Shown here piece by piece: positions 16,462 to 26,377 of a DNA stretch of 64,000 bases (position 1 is its first letter; each line of letters begins with the position of its first letter). This DNA is from Strigamia acuminata (taxonomy: Eukaryota > Arthropoda > Chilopoda > Geophilomorpha > Linotaeniidae), in assembly GCA_949358305.1 (NCBI GenBank), contig OX442314.1, forward strand, positions 60,519,369 to 60,583,368. The letters run 5' to 3'. Under the pieces are notes generated by a model. The model had not been told where the DNA came from. It saw nothing but the letters and a program-made list of their open reading frames with translations, and searched no databases. A program made the position numbers and the translations under genes.

Positions 16462-19400
16462 GCCAGGGCGATATTTAACTCCGCCATCATCTTCATCATA
16501 GTTTGTGTCTCGCTAGTGACTTTGGCCTTTTTTTCGCATTTGTCGGAATAATGGCCGTATTCCCCACAGCTGTAGCATTTAATATTGCTTTTGTCGCCCG
16601 TGGGTGTGAAACCCGGTTTTTTCGGGACGAATGCTGTTGGGAACCGTCTTTTTAGGCCCGGCGCCCCTATTTCCTTGGTGGCTCGGGCGTGGGCTCTGAA
16701 TTGGGTGATGGCTAGCGCTCGGTGCGCGTGATGAAGGTACGGGCCTTGGTCGTCGCACCCCGTCGATAAGTTTTCGAGGTGCTCGTGCAGGTCGTCTTCA
16801 TCGCTTGATTCCTCTGTCGGCTCGGCGACCGCCGCGGGAGGTGACGCTTCTTCTGCTTTTGCCGAGGTGGCTAAGTCAGTCGAGGTCACCTGCATCGCTG
16901 TAGTCGTCGGAGCTTTCTTTGGGGCAGCAATCGGGTTGCTTGGGAGCGTGACACCGGTTTTTGGTGTCAACGTCCGTCCCGAAGATGCCTCAGTGAGGCT
17001 CATTATGCCGCTGAGGTATTCGCTCGGCCTCATTAATTTCTCGGAAGCTTTATGGCGTTCGGCGCTGGTTATCAGTCGCTTTTCGTGGGCTTCCGCCTCT
17101 TCGGGTGGCAGCAAGGCGTAGTACCTTTGTTCTATCTCCAGCGTATTGGTTAGGAGATAATTACTGACATCCCGATAGTCGCCAGTGCGGGGAGCACGCA
17201 TGTCCAGCAATATTCGTTGTGAATGTGCTGACAATCCCCCATAGAAAATCATCGTAAACCCGGCAGGGTTAATTTCGTACGGTGCTCGGGCGAAGAGTAA
17301 TTTCGCTCGGGCGTCATAATCGGCGAGTGTTTCACCTGGGGCTTGACGTAGGCTACGCAACTTGTTGCTTATTTCGTCGGGCGTCTCGCCGTATCGAAGG
17401 TCGAAACGGACGAGAAAATCGTCCCAGGTCGGATTTTTCAGTCCTTGGTACCACTCTCGGGCTGATCCAGTGGTTAGTTCCACTAGACCGTGCGTAAGCA
17501 TATCGGCGACGGTCGCCTTTGTAGCTTTCTTGATTCTCATGACTTCGTCGAGGAAGCGGTCTCCCGCTTTCCACGAACCGTCGAATCGCGTTTGTACGTA
17601 GTGCTGCCAGCGGATGTTGCCCGTGGCTTCGGCCGCTGGCTCGTTACGCACGCCATATTTGCGTTTGACCCTTTCACCGGCGCGGTTATGTTCATCTCCG
17701 GGGTGGCCCAAGTCGATTCCTTCCTTTCGGAAAGAGTTCAATAAGGCACGACCCAGTTCAGCCATTGTATATTGTCGGCCGGCAGAGTCTTGGAAATTCC
17801 CCTCCTGCATGGAAGGGCGAGAGCTGTGCGAAGATCGGTTGGAGGCATTCGGTCGGTCCGAATGGTGCTGGTTGCTGCCGCGGCTCTCTCGGTGCGGTCC
17901 GGATGACGGTCGACTTTGGTCGTCGTCGTCCGATGAATCAGAGGGGTCGGAAGGGTCGCCTTGTGGGTGATCTCTTGGTCCCTTCGGGGGGACTTCTTCG
18001 CCATCCCGTGATTTCTTCGAGCCTCCGGAGGGCGGCGGCTCCTTTTCGTCGCTGCTCCCGCAAAAAGAATACCACTTATTCTCTTCGCTTCCTGGGCGCT
18101 CGCGGTCCTTATTCGCGTTCTTTTTGTTAAGCAACGCGTCGATTGCGGCGCTTCTTTCGGATCGTTTCGAGGGGTTACGGTTTCTGGATTTTTTATCCGG
18201 TTGGTCGTCATCCTGCGACTTCCTCTTTTTTGTTTCGGCTTCGGAGCCACCGGTGGGCTCTTTGTCCGCCTTTGGATCCTCCTTTTTACTCCTCTCTGAA
18301 ACGTCCTGCTCGTACTCTCTTTGGAATTTCTCCGCTTCCTTTTCCCAGTTTTCGGCTTCCCATCGTTTTTGCTCGTCAATTATCGCTTTTTTCTTAGCTT
18401 GGTACTCGTCGGTCCATCTGTACCGCTCCCATTCTTCGTGCTGTTCAAGAAGTTGCTCCTTTTCTCTCCTTGCTCTTGCGGCTTTCATCCTTTCGTGGTA
18501 TTGCTCTTCCCACTTTTGGTGTTGCCGCTGAGCTTCTTCTCTTAGTTTCTGCAATTTCTCGGCTTTTCGTTGGGCTAGGAGGGCTCGGAATTGGTCTTCG
18601 TAGTCTTGGGCCTCTCTGTGCCTTCCTTCTACGGTATTATTCCATTCTCTTCGTATTTTTGCTTCCTGCTCTTCTCTTATTTCTTGCACCATTTCTTCCG
18701 TTCTCTCCATGGTTCTTTTTTCCCGCTGTAGTCGTTCCTCTTCCTCGTTCCAAAGTTCTCTCCTTTCAGCGCTCACTCTACGCTGACGATTTATCGTTTC
18801 CTGCCTCGATTCTTCTCGGGCTTTCTCCCGAGATTCGTGAAGGGCTTTGTGAGGATCGGGCACGAAGTTACCTACGTCACTCGGCGTTTCTTGCGCTACA
18901 GGCGTCTCCGGCGCTGGTCTTGCGACTGGCGTCGGGGCCTGTGCTGCGCAGATCGCTTTAGTGAGTATAGTAATCGAGTCCCAAACTGACGTTCCCGGCG
19001 GAATATCGGTTACTGCTTTCAGTCGGGCTGCCTGTTGCGATAGGTGAATTAAGTGGGCTACCTCGGGGGAAACAGGGGCAGGTCTCGCCGAGGCACGGGA
19101 GGCCATCGGGGTCCCGCTCGTGTTTCTCGCCGGAGTTTCATTTAGGGGGGCCGAATGGTGGCTTTGTGCTGGTGATGGGTTGTTGTCGACTGTGGTTGTT
19201 CGCCTCGGAGTTTCCGTCTTCTCCTCGGCTACCAGTATCGGCACTCGTCCTGTTGTATCGCGAATTTCTTCTTGATTTTCTAGGACTTCCGTATCGGTGT
19301 CTTCGACAAAGGGCATATCTGAGGAGAGCGGCTCTCGCTCGGGCTCGGTTAGGGCCTCGAGCGAAGCAGCTGCTTCCTCTTTCTGCGCCTTTGCTTTCCT

Positions 19401-19541
19401 CCGATTCGCTCGGGCTTTCGCCTTCGCGGATTGTTCGGGGACTGGGCCGCCCGACCTTAAGTTATAGTCGGAGGTCCGTTTTCCCTTTTCGAGCATAGGT
19501 CGCTCGTTATCAGACGCGGATTGTTCATCTTGGTCTGACAT
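16425..19541 (-). CDS. gag: Element A Gag polyprotein
   Basis: This is a 1038-residue structural protein that should form the virus-like particle and bind the element RNA. The start is the ATG at 19541. The N-terminus carries DYNLRSGGPVP, shared with element B. A long K/E/R/Q-rich, probably coiled-coil region follows (about 18830-18290), then a serine- and proline-rich low-complexity stretch. The retrotransposon Gag core (TGNIRWQHYV to LEIEQRYYALL, about 17620-17100) comes next, and a single CCHC zinc knuckle CYSCGEYGHYSDKC at 16577-16536. It is unusually long for a Ty3/gypsy Gag, owing to the N-terminal half. It terminates inside the frameshift stem. Confidence 0.9.
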   Translation of the reverse strand: MSDQDEQSASDNERPMLEKGKRTSDYNLRSGGPVPEQSAKAKARANRRKAKAQKEEAAASLEALTEPEREPLSSDMPFVEDTDTEVLENQEEIRDTTGRVPILVAEEKTETPRRTTTVDNNPSPAQSHHSAPLNETPARNTSGTPMASRASARPAPVSPEVAHLIHLSQQAARLKAVTDIPPGTSVWDSITILTKAICAAQAPTPVARPAPETPVAQETPSDVGNFVPDPHKALHESREKAREESRQETINRQRRVSAERRELWNEEEERLQREKRTMERTEEMVQEIREEQEAKIRREWNNTVEGRHREAQDYEDQFRALLAQRKAEKLQKLREEAQRQHQKWEEQYHERMKAARARREKEQLLEQHEEWERYRWTDEYQAKKKAIIDEQKRWEAENWEKEAEKFQREYEQDVSERSKKEDPKADKEPTGGSEAETKKRKSQDDDQPDKKSRNRNPSKRSERSAAIDALLNKKNANKDRERPGSEENKWYSFCGSSDEKEPPPSGGSKKSRDGEEVPPKGPRDHPQGDPSDPSDSSDDDDQSRPSSGPHRESRGSNQHHSDRPNASNRSSHSSRPSMQEGNFQDSAGRQYTMAELGRALLNSFRKEGIDLGHPGDEHNRAGERVKRKYGVRNEPAAEATGNIRWQHYVQTRFDGSWKAGDRFLDEVMRIKKATKATVADMLTHGLVELTTGSAREWYQGLKNPTWDDFLVRFDLRYGETPDEISNKLRSLRQAPGETLADYDARAKLLFARAPYEINPAGFTMIFYGGLSAHSQRILLDMRAPRTGDYRDVSNYLLTNTLEIEQRYYALLPPEEAEAHEKRLITSAERHKASEKLMRPSEYLSGIMSLTEASSGRTLTPKTGVTLPSNPIAAPKKAPTTTAMQVTSTDLATSAKAEEASPPAAVAEPTEESSDEDDLHEHLENLSTGCDDQGPYLHHAHRALAITQFRAHARATKEIGAPGLKRRFPTAFVPKKPGFTPTGDKSNIKCYSCGEYGHYSDKCEKKAKVTSETQTMMKMMAELNIALAKNCQAQASSKK

Positions 19542-19616
19542 TTCTTTGAGTAATTCTTCGATTTGGGTTATTATATTAAATGAGAGATCACAAGTTCAGT
19601 TGAGATTTATTTCTAA

Positions 19617-19634
19617 ATCCCGGACAGGCCCCCA
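19617..19634 (-). other. Primer binding site of element A (tRNA-Pro-like)
   Basis: On the minus strand TGGGGGCCTGTCCGGGAT begins 2 nt after the 5' LTR. It matches the tRNA-Pro primer site known from murine leukaemia virus at 16 of 18 positions (CCTG instead of CTCG in the middle). The same 18 bases occur in element B, so the two differences are probably the host's own tRNA-Pro acceptor sequence. Confidence 0.75.
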
Positions 19635-19636
19635 CG

Positions 19637-20454
19637 TGTCGCGTCCTACCTGGTGATAGGTTTAATGAGCTAACGTGTATTACTTTACCTGTGATTCTAC
19701 TAAATATGTAAATTACCCAAATGAATACTAAGTATATTTAAATGAACAAATAGGTTTATTCAATAGGCGTAAGCCTTAAAATACACTCAGTATAAAACTC
19801 GAGTCGACTTGGTCAGAGTCGAACAAAGGATTTCTCAAGATGGCGTCGTCGGTTCCGCGTGGTCGGCGGAACAAAGGCGGCGTCTCGAGTTGTCGTAAAT
19901 TCGTCACGGATTCGTCGTTCACGGACGCGGTGGAATGCTCTTTCGAGTCTTCTATCCGTGCCTGTTGTCTAGGGTTGGTTTTTAGCGTCGCAAGGCTCCG
20001 TCCAGAAACTGGGAGTTTCTTACAGGGCACTCGGACACTTCGCAATGGAAATAATCGTGGGTCGATTATTTCGTGTGAATCCACAAGGGTTATTTTCCTG
20101 CTTTCGCGGGGAAATAACACACAGTGTAAATTCGTGAGAGTTACAGTTGCACTGGAATCAGCGGTCCTCTATCAATCCTAACTTTTGGTGGAGTTGGCCT
20201 GACGGTGAGGTAGTTGCTGTGTTCTTGGTGTCGTTTTTGTAAGTTCTGCTTGTAGGGCGCGAAACTCTACCTGATATAGGCCAGGGTGAGGGGCCTGGCT
20301 CGGCCAATGGGGGCCGTCCACGCATCACCTCACCCCCTCGGGGCACGCGCTTCCCAGGGGGGGAAGGCGGAGCCAACGCGAGGGAACTGACCTTTCCTAG
20401 TGACTCATGCGGATGGCGTCCACTGGAGGGACGACCACCCGCGGGGTCACCACA
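19637..20454 (-). repeat. Element A 5' LTR
   Basis: This 818-bp copy carries the promoter for the minus-strand element. Only one difference from the 3' LTR was noticed. It is followed by AAGT (20455-20458), the right target-site copy. Open frames inside the LTR start at GTG, not ATG, and are not called as genes. Confidence 0.95.
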
Positions 20455-21394
20455 AAGTACTAAAATATACTGGTATACGTGTTATCAGATTGTTAGGGAT
20501 ATTTAATACCGAGAGTTAATACTCAAATTTTAAGTTAACATAAAATAAAATAAAATTGAGACTAATTTCATGTGTGTGAATTAAATTTAATTAAAAAAAC
20601 TGTGACATTATGAATGGCCAGTGATACAGCAATACAGATTATAATCTGTGACCGCAAGGATCCTCCAGTGACGTTGTGCACAGACCTATGCGCAAAATTG
20701 TTGGCTTTTTTCTCCAAGTTGCGCAACCTTATAGAATTCTAGTAGCTTTGGATTTTGTTGATGAAAACTGTTACCAAGTCTTCTAGATCACATGTTGATT
20801 GGCCTAATCAACTGTGATCGGGGGTGAGGTGGAAAGAATAAATTGATTGTTAGGAATAATGCGATGGGCAAAGATTTATTTGTGCATGCATTTAAAGGAA
20901 TGAATCAGCAAGATTAAATCGGGTGAAAAATAAATAAAAATAGAAAATAAACATGAGTTAATTTAAAAATAAAAAGAAGTGTTCGCATGCCTGTGACGAC
21001 ACAATCACGGAATAAATGTAGCACTTGCACTTTGAAACACTACTTAATAAATAAAAGGCAAAAAATTATCACATTGCGCTCTGGACGATCAACTTGCACA
21101 AATACCAGCAGGACAATCCTCTGTCCACGCACAATGCCATGTCTTTAACCCCACTTGACAAAAAACATGATACAGGTGTAGTAACTTGTCCAACTGTCTG
21201 GTGCAATTTAACAAACGAAATTTCGAAAATGTTGGCAAGTTGTAAATGGTGATCCAATGCTGACAGTCTTCTTCAAAATGACGAAAATCCCTCGCCTAAT
21301 TGAACAGAATAATTTTGCAGGGGCTTATATTCAACAAAACCGTGTTTGCAAAATGTAAAATGGTCCGTGGCTCCTGTGTCCACGTACCATGCCA
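20455..21394. other. Non-coding host DNA between element A and repeat R2
   Basis: No gene or RNA feature could be supported. The only open frame (21069-21257, minus) is short and without family resemblance. Confidence 0.5.
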
Positions 21395-21740
21395 TGTCAA
21401 AGATATGGCACAGGTACGGTGACGTTTATCCAAAACATTTAAAACCTGAAAAAAATCTGTCACCTCCACAAATCTGTGACTGCAATAGTCGGATTTAAAA
21501 CAGCTTTCAAAAATAATTCTTTAAGTTTCATTTACCTAATAAAATTCGCAGTAAAAATTTGATTGCATATAGAATATTTATTTCTGCATTACTACTCTAA
21601 ATAGCCACATCAGCTTATGAGAAATTCGAGCATGGCAGAAAAGCCGACTTATGATAGCAACCCGTCATGTAAACTGTTTTGATTTAAGTAACATCATCTG
21701 TGACGTGATACGGGAATGATATTTGGGAATGACATTATTG
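21395..21740. repeat. Dispersed repeat family R2, copy 2
   Basis: It is similar to 85-420. It is followed directly (21743-21766) by the GTGGTTTATTAGGCTGCTGGC piece of family R1, so R1 and R2 may be parts of one larger transposon. Confidence 0.6.
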
Positions 21741-21786
21741 TATAGTAGTGGTTTATTAGGCTGCTGGCTCAAGAAAGTCATAATTT

Positions 21787-22509
21787 TTACTCAGCAACCA
21801 AAGTGTCATCCTCATTAGCCGGATAAGTTTCATCAGCAGATGTCATAATTACGGAGTAAACACAATCAAGCATCTTGTTGACGTCCGAAAACAAACCGAC
21901 GTAATCTTCCCCGTCGACGACCTCGTTTTGGAATTGTTTCTGCGCATAAAACGGTTGCTCGCAGTTGTCAACGAGCAGAATAACCCGACGACCGTGTTGA
22001 CAATGCAAACTGAAACACAACGTTTGCAGTTTGCGCATCTCTCGGACACCGAAATTTCGTTCTACGTCATCCACGTCCCGAAAAAGATGCGAATAATCTT
22101 CGGTCAACACAAACTCCCGCATTAAATCGTTGATCTTGCTTGCAAAACACTCGTAATAGCGTTCACAAGCTTGCGGGAATGCGAAATAAACCGGAATAAA
22201 CGTTCCGAACGTTCTTCGCAGACCCTTGTAACCATTCAACTCGAAATTTCGCGCAATTTCGTAAGTAAACACTTCGTTCATGAATTGTTTTCCTTGTTTC
22301 TTGTACGACGGGTCGCTCGAATCCAAACTCATTCCGTAAAAACATCCGATCATCGCCAAAAATGTCGTCTTTCCGAAACCTTTCGGCAAACGATAGACGT
22401 AACGTCCGGGTTTTTCGTAATGTTTCAAAACTCTGGTCTTGTCGATGTACAAATTACACTGGACATCTTCTAAGAAGTTTCGACGAAGGTTCTCCCAGTT
22501 CTGTGTCAT
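21787..22509 (-). CDS. AAA-ATPase-like domain protein, copy 1
   Basis: The 240-residue protein resembles the AAA-ATPase-like family (Pfam PF09820), known from bacteria and scattered eukaryotes. Visible features in order: LYIDKTRVLK, the segment preceding the P-loop in this family; a Walker A equivalent, LPKGFGKTTF; PVYFAFPQA, matching the family's beta strand; and a Walker B equivalent, VILLVDNCEQPF. The family usually has an acidic residue right after the Walker B Asp (as in IDEYD); here it is Asn, so ATP hydrolysis may be weak. The nuclease domain often fused to the C-terminus is absent. I chose the ATG at 22509. The frame is open to a TTG at 22563 and beyond, so an upstream exon is possible. 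Its role is unknown. Confidence 0.6.
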   Translation of the reverse strand: MTQNWENLRRNFLEDVQCNLYIDKTRVLKHYEKPGRYVYRLPKGFGKTTFLAMIGCFYGMSLDSSDPSYKKQGKQFMNEVFTYEIARNFELNGYKGLRRTFGTFIPVYFAFPQACERYYECFASKINDLMREFVLTEDYSHLFRDVDDVERNFGVREMRKLQTLCFSLHCQHGRRVILLVDNCEQPFYAQKQFQNEVVDGEDYVGLFSDVNKMLDCVYSVIMTSADETYPANEDDTLVAE

Positions 22510-22802
22510 GTTGCTCGGATCGAAAAATCGACTAAACTGTTGCGATTCTGTATGAAGATTCAATATAATGAAACTAAACTGTACATGTGAGATGTACGTA
22601 TCGTTGGATGTACGAAACGTCAGAAATACGTTTCAGAGAGACAGTTGTATTGATTGTAAGAAACATGTGTAAAAAAATAAAAATAGTTTTTAATGATTTT
22701 AATTTTGTTTTATTTAATGCCACTATTTTATTTTGTTTATGAAATCTTTTTGAAATTTTATTTTTAAAATATTTACCCACACTCAAATTCGAAATCAAAT
22801 TC

Positions 22803-24026
22803 TCAGATGGGCATGGAAAAGTATTTCGACACGATTCTTTGTCTGTTTTCCGCGCTCAAACCACGCAAGAACAACTCTATATTGGTTAAATCTTTCGAAG
22901 CGAACAACCAACGAAAATTGTCCGAAAAACGACTATCCACGACGGAAATACGCCTCCTCACCTCGGCCGGAGCCTGCTCCCAAAAATCCGTCAAACAATC
23001 CCTGACCTTCGCCAGATGATCGGCGTCTTCCAAACATCTCAATTGAACCAACACGATATGAGTGAGTGTTAAATAAAAAAGTTTCTCCGAAAGCTTGTTG
23101 TAAATCCGATCTAAAGTAGCCGTAAAAAATTCCACGTACACAAAGTCCAGCAAAAGAACTAAATAAAAGACTTTTCCGATGTCCGAATCAAAAATCGCGT
23201 CCACTTGCTGTTCGTCCAACTGCGAAAGCAGAAAATACATGACGTCTATCCCGAAACAGCGACCACGAGTGGACTTGACGTGATCATCGAATACTGCAAT
23301 AATCAAACGATCAAATTCGTTGTCTGTTTGGATGCAATTGTAGAAAACTTCTTTTCGTTCGTCCTCGCTCATTATCGACCAGAAATATTGCACCGCGCTT
23401 TGGTTTTGGTATCTCACGCACCACAGCAACATCTCGACTTTCCTGTCGCTCATTCGGCTAAAATAAGCTTCAAATCGATTCTCTGCCCAATAATTAAACA
23501 TCACGCTTTGTAAATACGTCTCGATATTAGGATCCCTCTCGTAAACCTTTCGCTGCAAATCGTTGGTCAATTCGTTCCATAGATTCTCGACTGCGTCTTC
23601 TATACAGAAAACACAGGCAATGTCGAATCTGTCTACGACATTCAAATGTGTTAAACGTACCAGAGCTCGGGCTGATTCGGTTGCGTCTAATTTGCCGTGT
23701 GCCGTCCATCGGGACGCGTGAATGATGTCTTGCACGAATTCCATCTGCATTTGTTGAAGCACAAAGTTAATTATGTATTCGATCCATTCGAATAATTGTC
23801 TCCCAACTCGATTGACAAAAATTCGTAACATGGGTTTTAAGTAGTGTCGAATGGGCAAGGAATCCACTTGTTTGCAAACATCGTTTTCTAGTTGGATCCA
23901 GCGACTCGTGCAGCGGCAATTAAACTCCCAATCCAGATGAAAATAGAAGTGATTTTTCCAAAGTGAAACTGCAGTCTCGGCGAGTAGAACGTGTTGGAAA
24001 CTCGGCACGTCCAAGGCGAATTTCAT
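22803..24026 (-). CDS. Unknown 407-residue helical protein, copy 1
   Basis: I do not recognise a named family. The protein starts at the ATG at 24026 and is intronless. It is rich in aromatic, leucine and acidic residues in a repeated helical pattern, suggestive of an ankyrin/HEAT-like solenoid but without a clear consensus. No signal peptide or membrane segment is apparent. Four versions occur in the window: two full (here and 44946-46169) and two C-terminal fragments (5888-6472 and 47757-47941). All diverge right after the residues RIVSK. It sits 293 bp upstream of the AAA-like gene's ATG on the same strand, an arrangement kept in the duplicate, so the two may be functionally linked or be exons of one gene. 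Confidence 0.65.
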   Translation of the reverse strand: MKFALDVPSFQHVLLAETAVSLWKNHFYFHLDWEFNCRCTSRWIQLENDVCKQVDSLPIRHYLKPMLRIFVNRVGRQLFEWIEYIINFVLQQMQMEFVQDIIHASRWTAHGKLDATESARALVRLTHLNVVDRFDIACVFCIEDAVENLWNELTNDLQRKVYERDPNIETYLQSVMFNYWAENRFEAYFSRMSDRKVEMLLWCVRYQNQSAVQYFWSIMSEDERKEVFYNCIQTDNEFDRLIIAVFDDHVKSTRGRCFGIDVMYFLLSQLDEQQVDAIFDSDIGKVFYLVLLLDFVYVEFFTATLDRIYNKLSEKLFYLTLTHIVLVQLRCLEDADHLAKVRDCLTDFWEQAPAEVRRRISVVDSRFSDNFRWLFASKDLTNIELFLRGLSAENRQRIVSKYFSMPI

Positions 24027-24059
24027 GATTTTTGATTCGATTAGTTTATGGAAGTCTTC

Positions 24060-24071
24060 CTTTATATATAC
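24060..24071 (-). promoter_or_regulatory. TATA-box candidate of 407-residue gene copy 1
   Basis: The minus strand reads TATATATAAAG about 40 nt upstream of the ATG at 24026. Copy 2 has TATACATAAAG at 46201-46212 in the same position. The close spacing implies a very short 5' leader. Confidence 0.45.
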
Positions 24072-24718
24072 ATTATATTGGTTACGTTTGGGAGAAGTGC
24101 ACGTCGAGAACGTTTGACGACGTAATGTTAAATTCGGGAATTGAATTTTTTATTTTATTATTTTTATTTTCCGCTAATTAATGTATAAAATCTGAATTTG
24201 AAGAGAAGCTGCGCGGTGAAGTTACAGACGTTCCTGCTGTGCAATGAAGCCAGAAATTGGAAAAATAAATTCTAACCGCCAGATTCTTTAATCTTTATTT
24301 TCCCTACGCAATACAGTACAGTATAATTTCTTGGTATAAAATCAAACAAGACACGAAGAATATTTCATTCTTGGATTGCGAAAAAATAATAATTTGCGTT
24401 CACTGACTGTACAAGTAATTTCAGCCGCACTCTATGTTTGTTTTCTGCTCACTAGATGGCAGGAGTGTACTGACGAGCTGATATGTTTGCGCATGCGCAG
24501 AAGCAGCTCCTTTCTGCTCGAGGAAATGCTATGGCCAGTCATTTTCACAATGGATGCCGTCGTTCGATTTTGTTGCTCTTCGTTGTCGTTGACAGGATCA
24601 GGATTGTTAGTTTTAATCACGGACGAATATTCCTTGGTTCGTCTCCAATTTGTTGGTTTTAGTTTTTTCTCACGATTTATTTCTATCATTCCTAGGGAAG
24701 TCGTTTGGGAGAACCAAG

Positions 24719-24850
24719 ATGGCGCCCGGTTGGATTTGGACTTGGATTTGTATTTTCCTTCCATTATTCGTTTTTCCTTTGACATCACTTCCATTTTCGA
24801 AATTTTCTCATTTCACGGACATAGTGCCAGTTTGGAATAACTACAACTAG
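24719..24850 (+). CDS. Candidate 43-residue secreted-type peptide
   Basis: An ATG in the strong context CCAAGATGG opens a 43-codon frame. Residues 4-24 are strongly hydrophobic (WIWTWICIFLPLFVFPL), like a signal peptide or membrane segment, and a short polar tail follows. The minus strand is also open here over 120 codons, so neither strand is proven. It is unrecognised. Confidence 0.25.
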   Translation: MAPGWIWTWICIFLPLFVFPLTSLPFSKFSHFTDIVPVWNNYN

Positions 24851-24895
24851 CTAATTAGTTCTAACTCCTAATGACCTCGGCTCCAAAGTGGTTGC

Positions 24896-24911
24896 AAGAT
24901 GGCGGCGATAT
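24896..24911 (+). promoter_or_regulatory. YY1/Pho-like AAGATGGCGGC motif with possible tiny first exon
   Basis: AAGATGGCGGC matches the YY1/Pleiohomeotic consensus that often lies just downstream of transcription starts. Its ATG reads five codons (MAAIL) into TT|GTGAGTAA, a consensus splice donor. It is either a bare regulatory site or a short first coding exon. No matching second exon was identified. Confidence 0.3.
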
Positions 24912-25814
24912 TGTGAGTAAACGAACACCATTAAAATGATACGTAAATTGATTTAATTAATTTTAACGTGTTTCAGTGGCTCATGTTTGACTTTTATTGC
25001 GTATTTGAGACCGTTTTGGAATTTATTCTAAACCTTGCAAATCATAATTAGTCATTTAATCTGCTTGAATGTCTATTTCGTGGACATTTTTTATCATTTT
25101 TATTTTCGTTTTATAGGCGCCATTTAGAAAAATCATTCGACACGGAAGGTTGATTTGATTTGATTTTTGATCGGGGGTGTAAAATCCAACTCTCTACCTC
25201 CTCGTGGCCACCCCTGGGCAAACTGACAGCTTGGTGTGTGTCAGTGGATCTGAATGAGAGCTCTGGTCGTTTGAATTGTTATTTTTGTGCTTGATTCCAG
25301 TCAATCTCATATTTCTTACACCATCATCACGTTTGATATTGTAAGACTGCATTTAAGAGTGCTGCATTTACGAATGGATGCTTAATAGTTGGTTAGAGGC
25401 TGGATATTCTGATTGCAATTCGGATATACAAGTATTCAATAATTAATATTTAGATTTTCGAATTCTTACCTCCATTCCTGTGGCAGTCTGTTTAGAATTT
25501 TATTTGTTCTCAATTCTAATTATCATTTTTTCGCTAAACTAAACACTAATTTTCTTGTATTTTATTTCTTTTTGCATTCAATGTTGAAAAAATTAATTTG
25601 CATGTGAAATTTACATGTATAATTGGACATTGATTTTGTGACGCAACTGGCAGCAATTTAATTTGTCTTTTGCATTTGGACATGAATTAGGCTTAAGGAA
25701 GGACAGTGGCCATCTTCACCATACTTTCCATCTCAACCACACTTCTGTATCCATTTGCTATACTTTCCTCCACAAAACCTGGCAATAGTGAAAGAGTCAT
25801 TGAGTTATTAATAC

Positions 25815-25870
25815 TAAATCAGTTGTGGTATTAAACCCAATTGCTCACATCGCTATTATAACTGATCCAC
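25815..25870. repeat. Fragment of dispersed repeat R1
   Basis: The block TAAATCAGTTGTGGTATT and the following AACTGATCCAC match the left ends of 6556-7011 and 41378-41806. Confidence 0.5.
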
Positions 25871-26377
25871 CTGTTGTAATTTGCTGTGAAAAATGTGAGT
25901 CTAGAGGAGTTTTTCAGTTTTCCAAAACATGCCGTAACCATGGCGGCCATGTTTATTCAGTGAGAATCAAAGGCCAAGTGACTAAGAGGTCAGATGACAT
26001 CAAAAACATGTGACAACATCTAAAATTCACAGTTATGTTGTAAATTGAACAAATCCATAAGTTAAATCATAAACAATTATCAAATCTGATATGAACATTT
26101 AACTAACATAAATACAATGAAATATTAACGTAAAATAGCAATCATAATCAAAGTTGTTGACTTAAATAACAAAAACAAGAATCATTACAATTAAACAATT
26201 CCAATGCACACATGTGTTAAATCTAAATCTGTAAACACTTGCCCAAAATCATTATTATTTTCAACACCACCCTCCAAAACAATGTTTTGAAAAATCTACT
26301 TTTCAGGGATTGTAATAATCAAAATATTGTGGGTCCACAGGCGCCACAACTCTTAATACGTCACCATGGGGTTAGTT

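Larger units (their letters stand above)
7600..20454 (-). mobile_element. Element A: complete Ty3/gypsy LTR retrotransposon with third gene
   Basis: This is a 12.9-kb element on the minus strand. It has two 818-bp LTRs (TG...CA ends), flanked by the 4-bp direct repeat AAGT at 7596-7599 and 20455-20458. In transcription order it carries the 5' LTR (19637-20454), a tRNA-Pro-like primer site (19617-19634), gag, a -1 frameshift signal, pol (protease, RT, RNase H, integrase), a hairpin-repeat region, a small acidic exon, the main ORF3 exon, a purine tract (8420-8429) and the 3' LTR (7600-8417). All three genes are open, and only one LTR mismatch was seen, so it should be a recent insertion and may still be active. 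It is related to element B. Confidence 0.95.
21776..24395 (-). repeat. Segmental duplication, copy 1 (AAA-like gene plus 407-residue gene)
   Basis: The whole block, including promoters, the spacer between the genes and about 370 bp upstream, is similar to 43925-46690. Copy 2 has about 110 extra bases near 46478-46600. Both genes keep order and orientation. Confidence 0.85.
24396..26377. other. Host DNA with possible promoter region
   Basis: Open frames overlap on both strands at 24376-24850, and none has a recognisable family. Two strong ATG contexts with AAGATGGCG (24716 and 24896) suggest transcription starts nearby. From 25100 on I see only AT-rich sequence and the R1 fragment at 25815-25870. 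Confidence 0.4.

Noticed and set aside
24376-24840. 154-codon plus-strand and 120-codon minus-strand frames as full genes
   Set aside because: They overlap each other on opposite strands, have no family resemblance, and the plus frame's start is not in a better context than the internal ATG at 24719.
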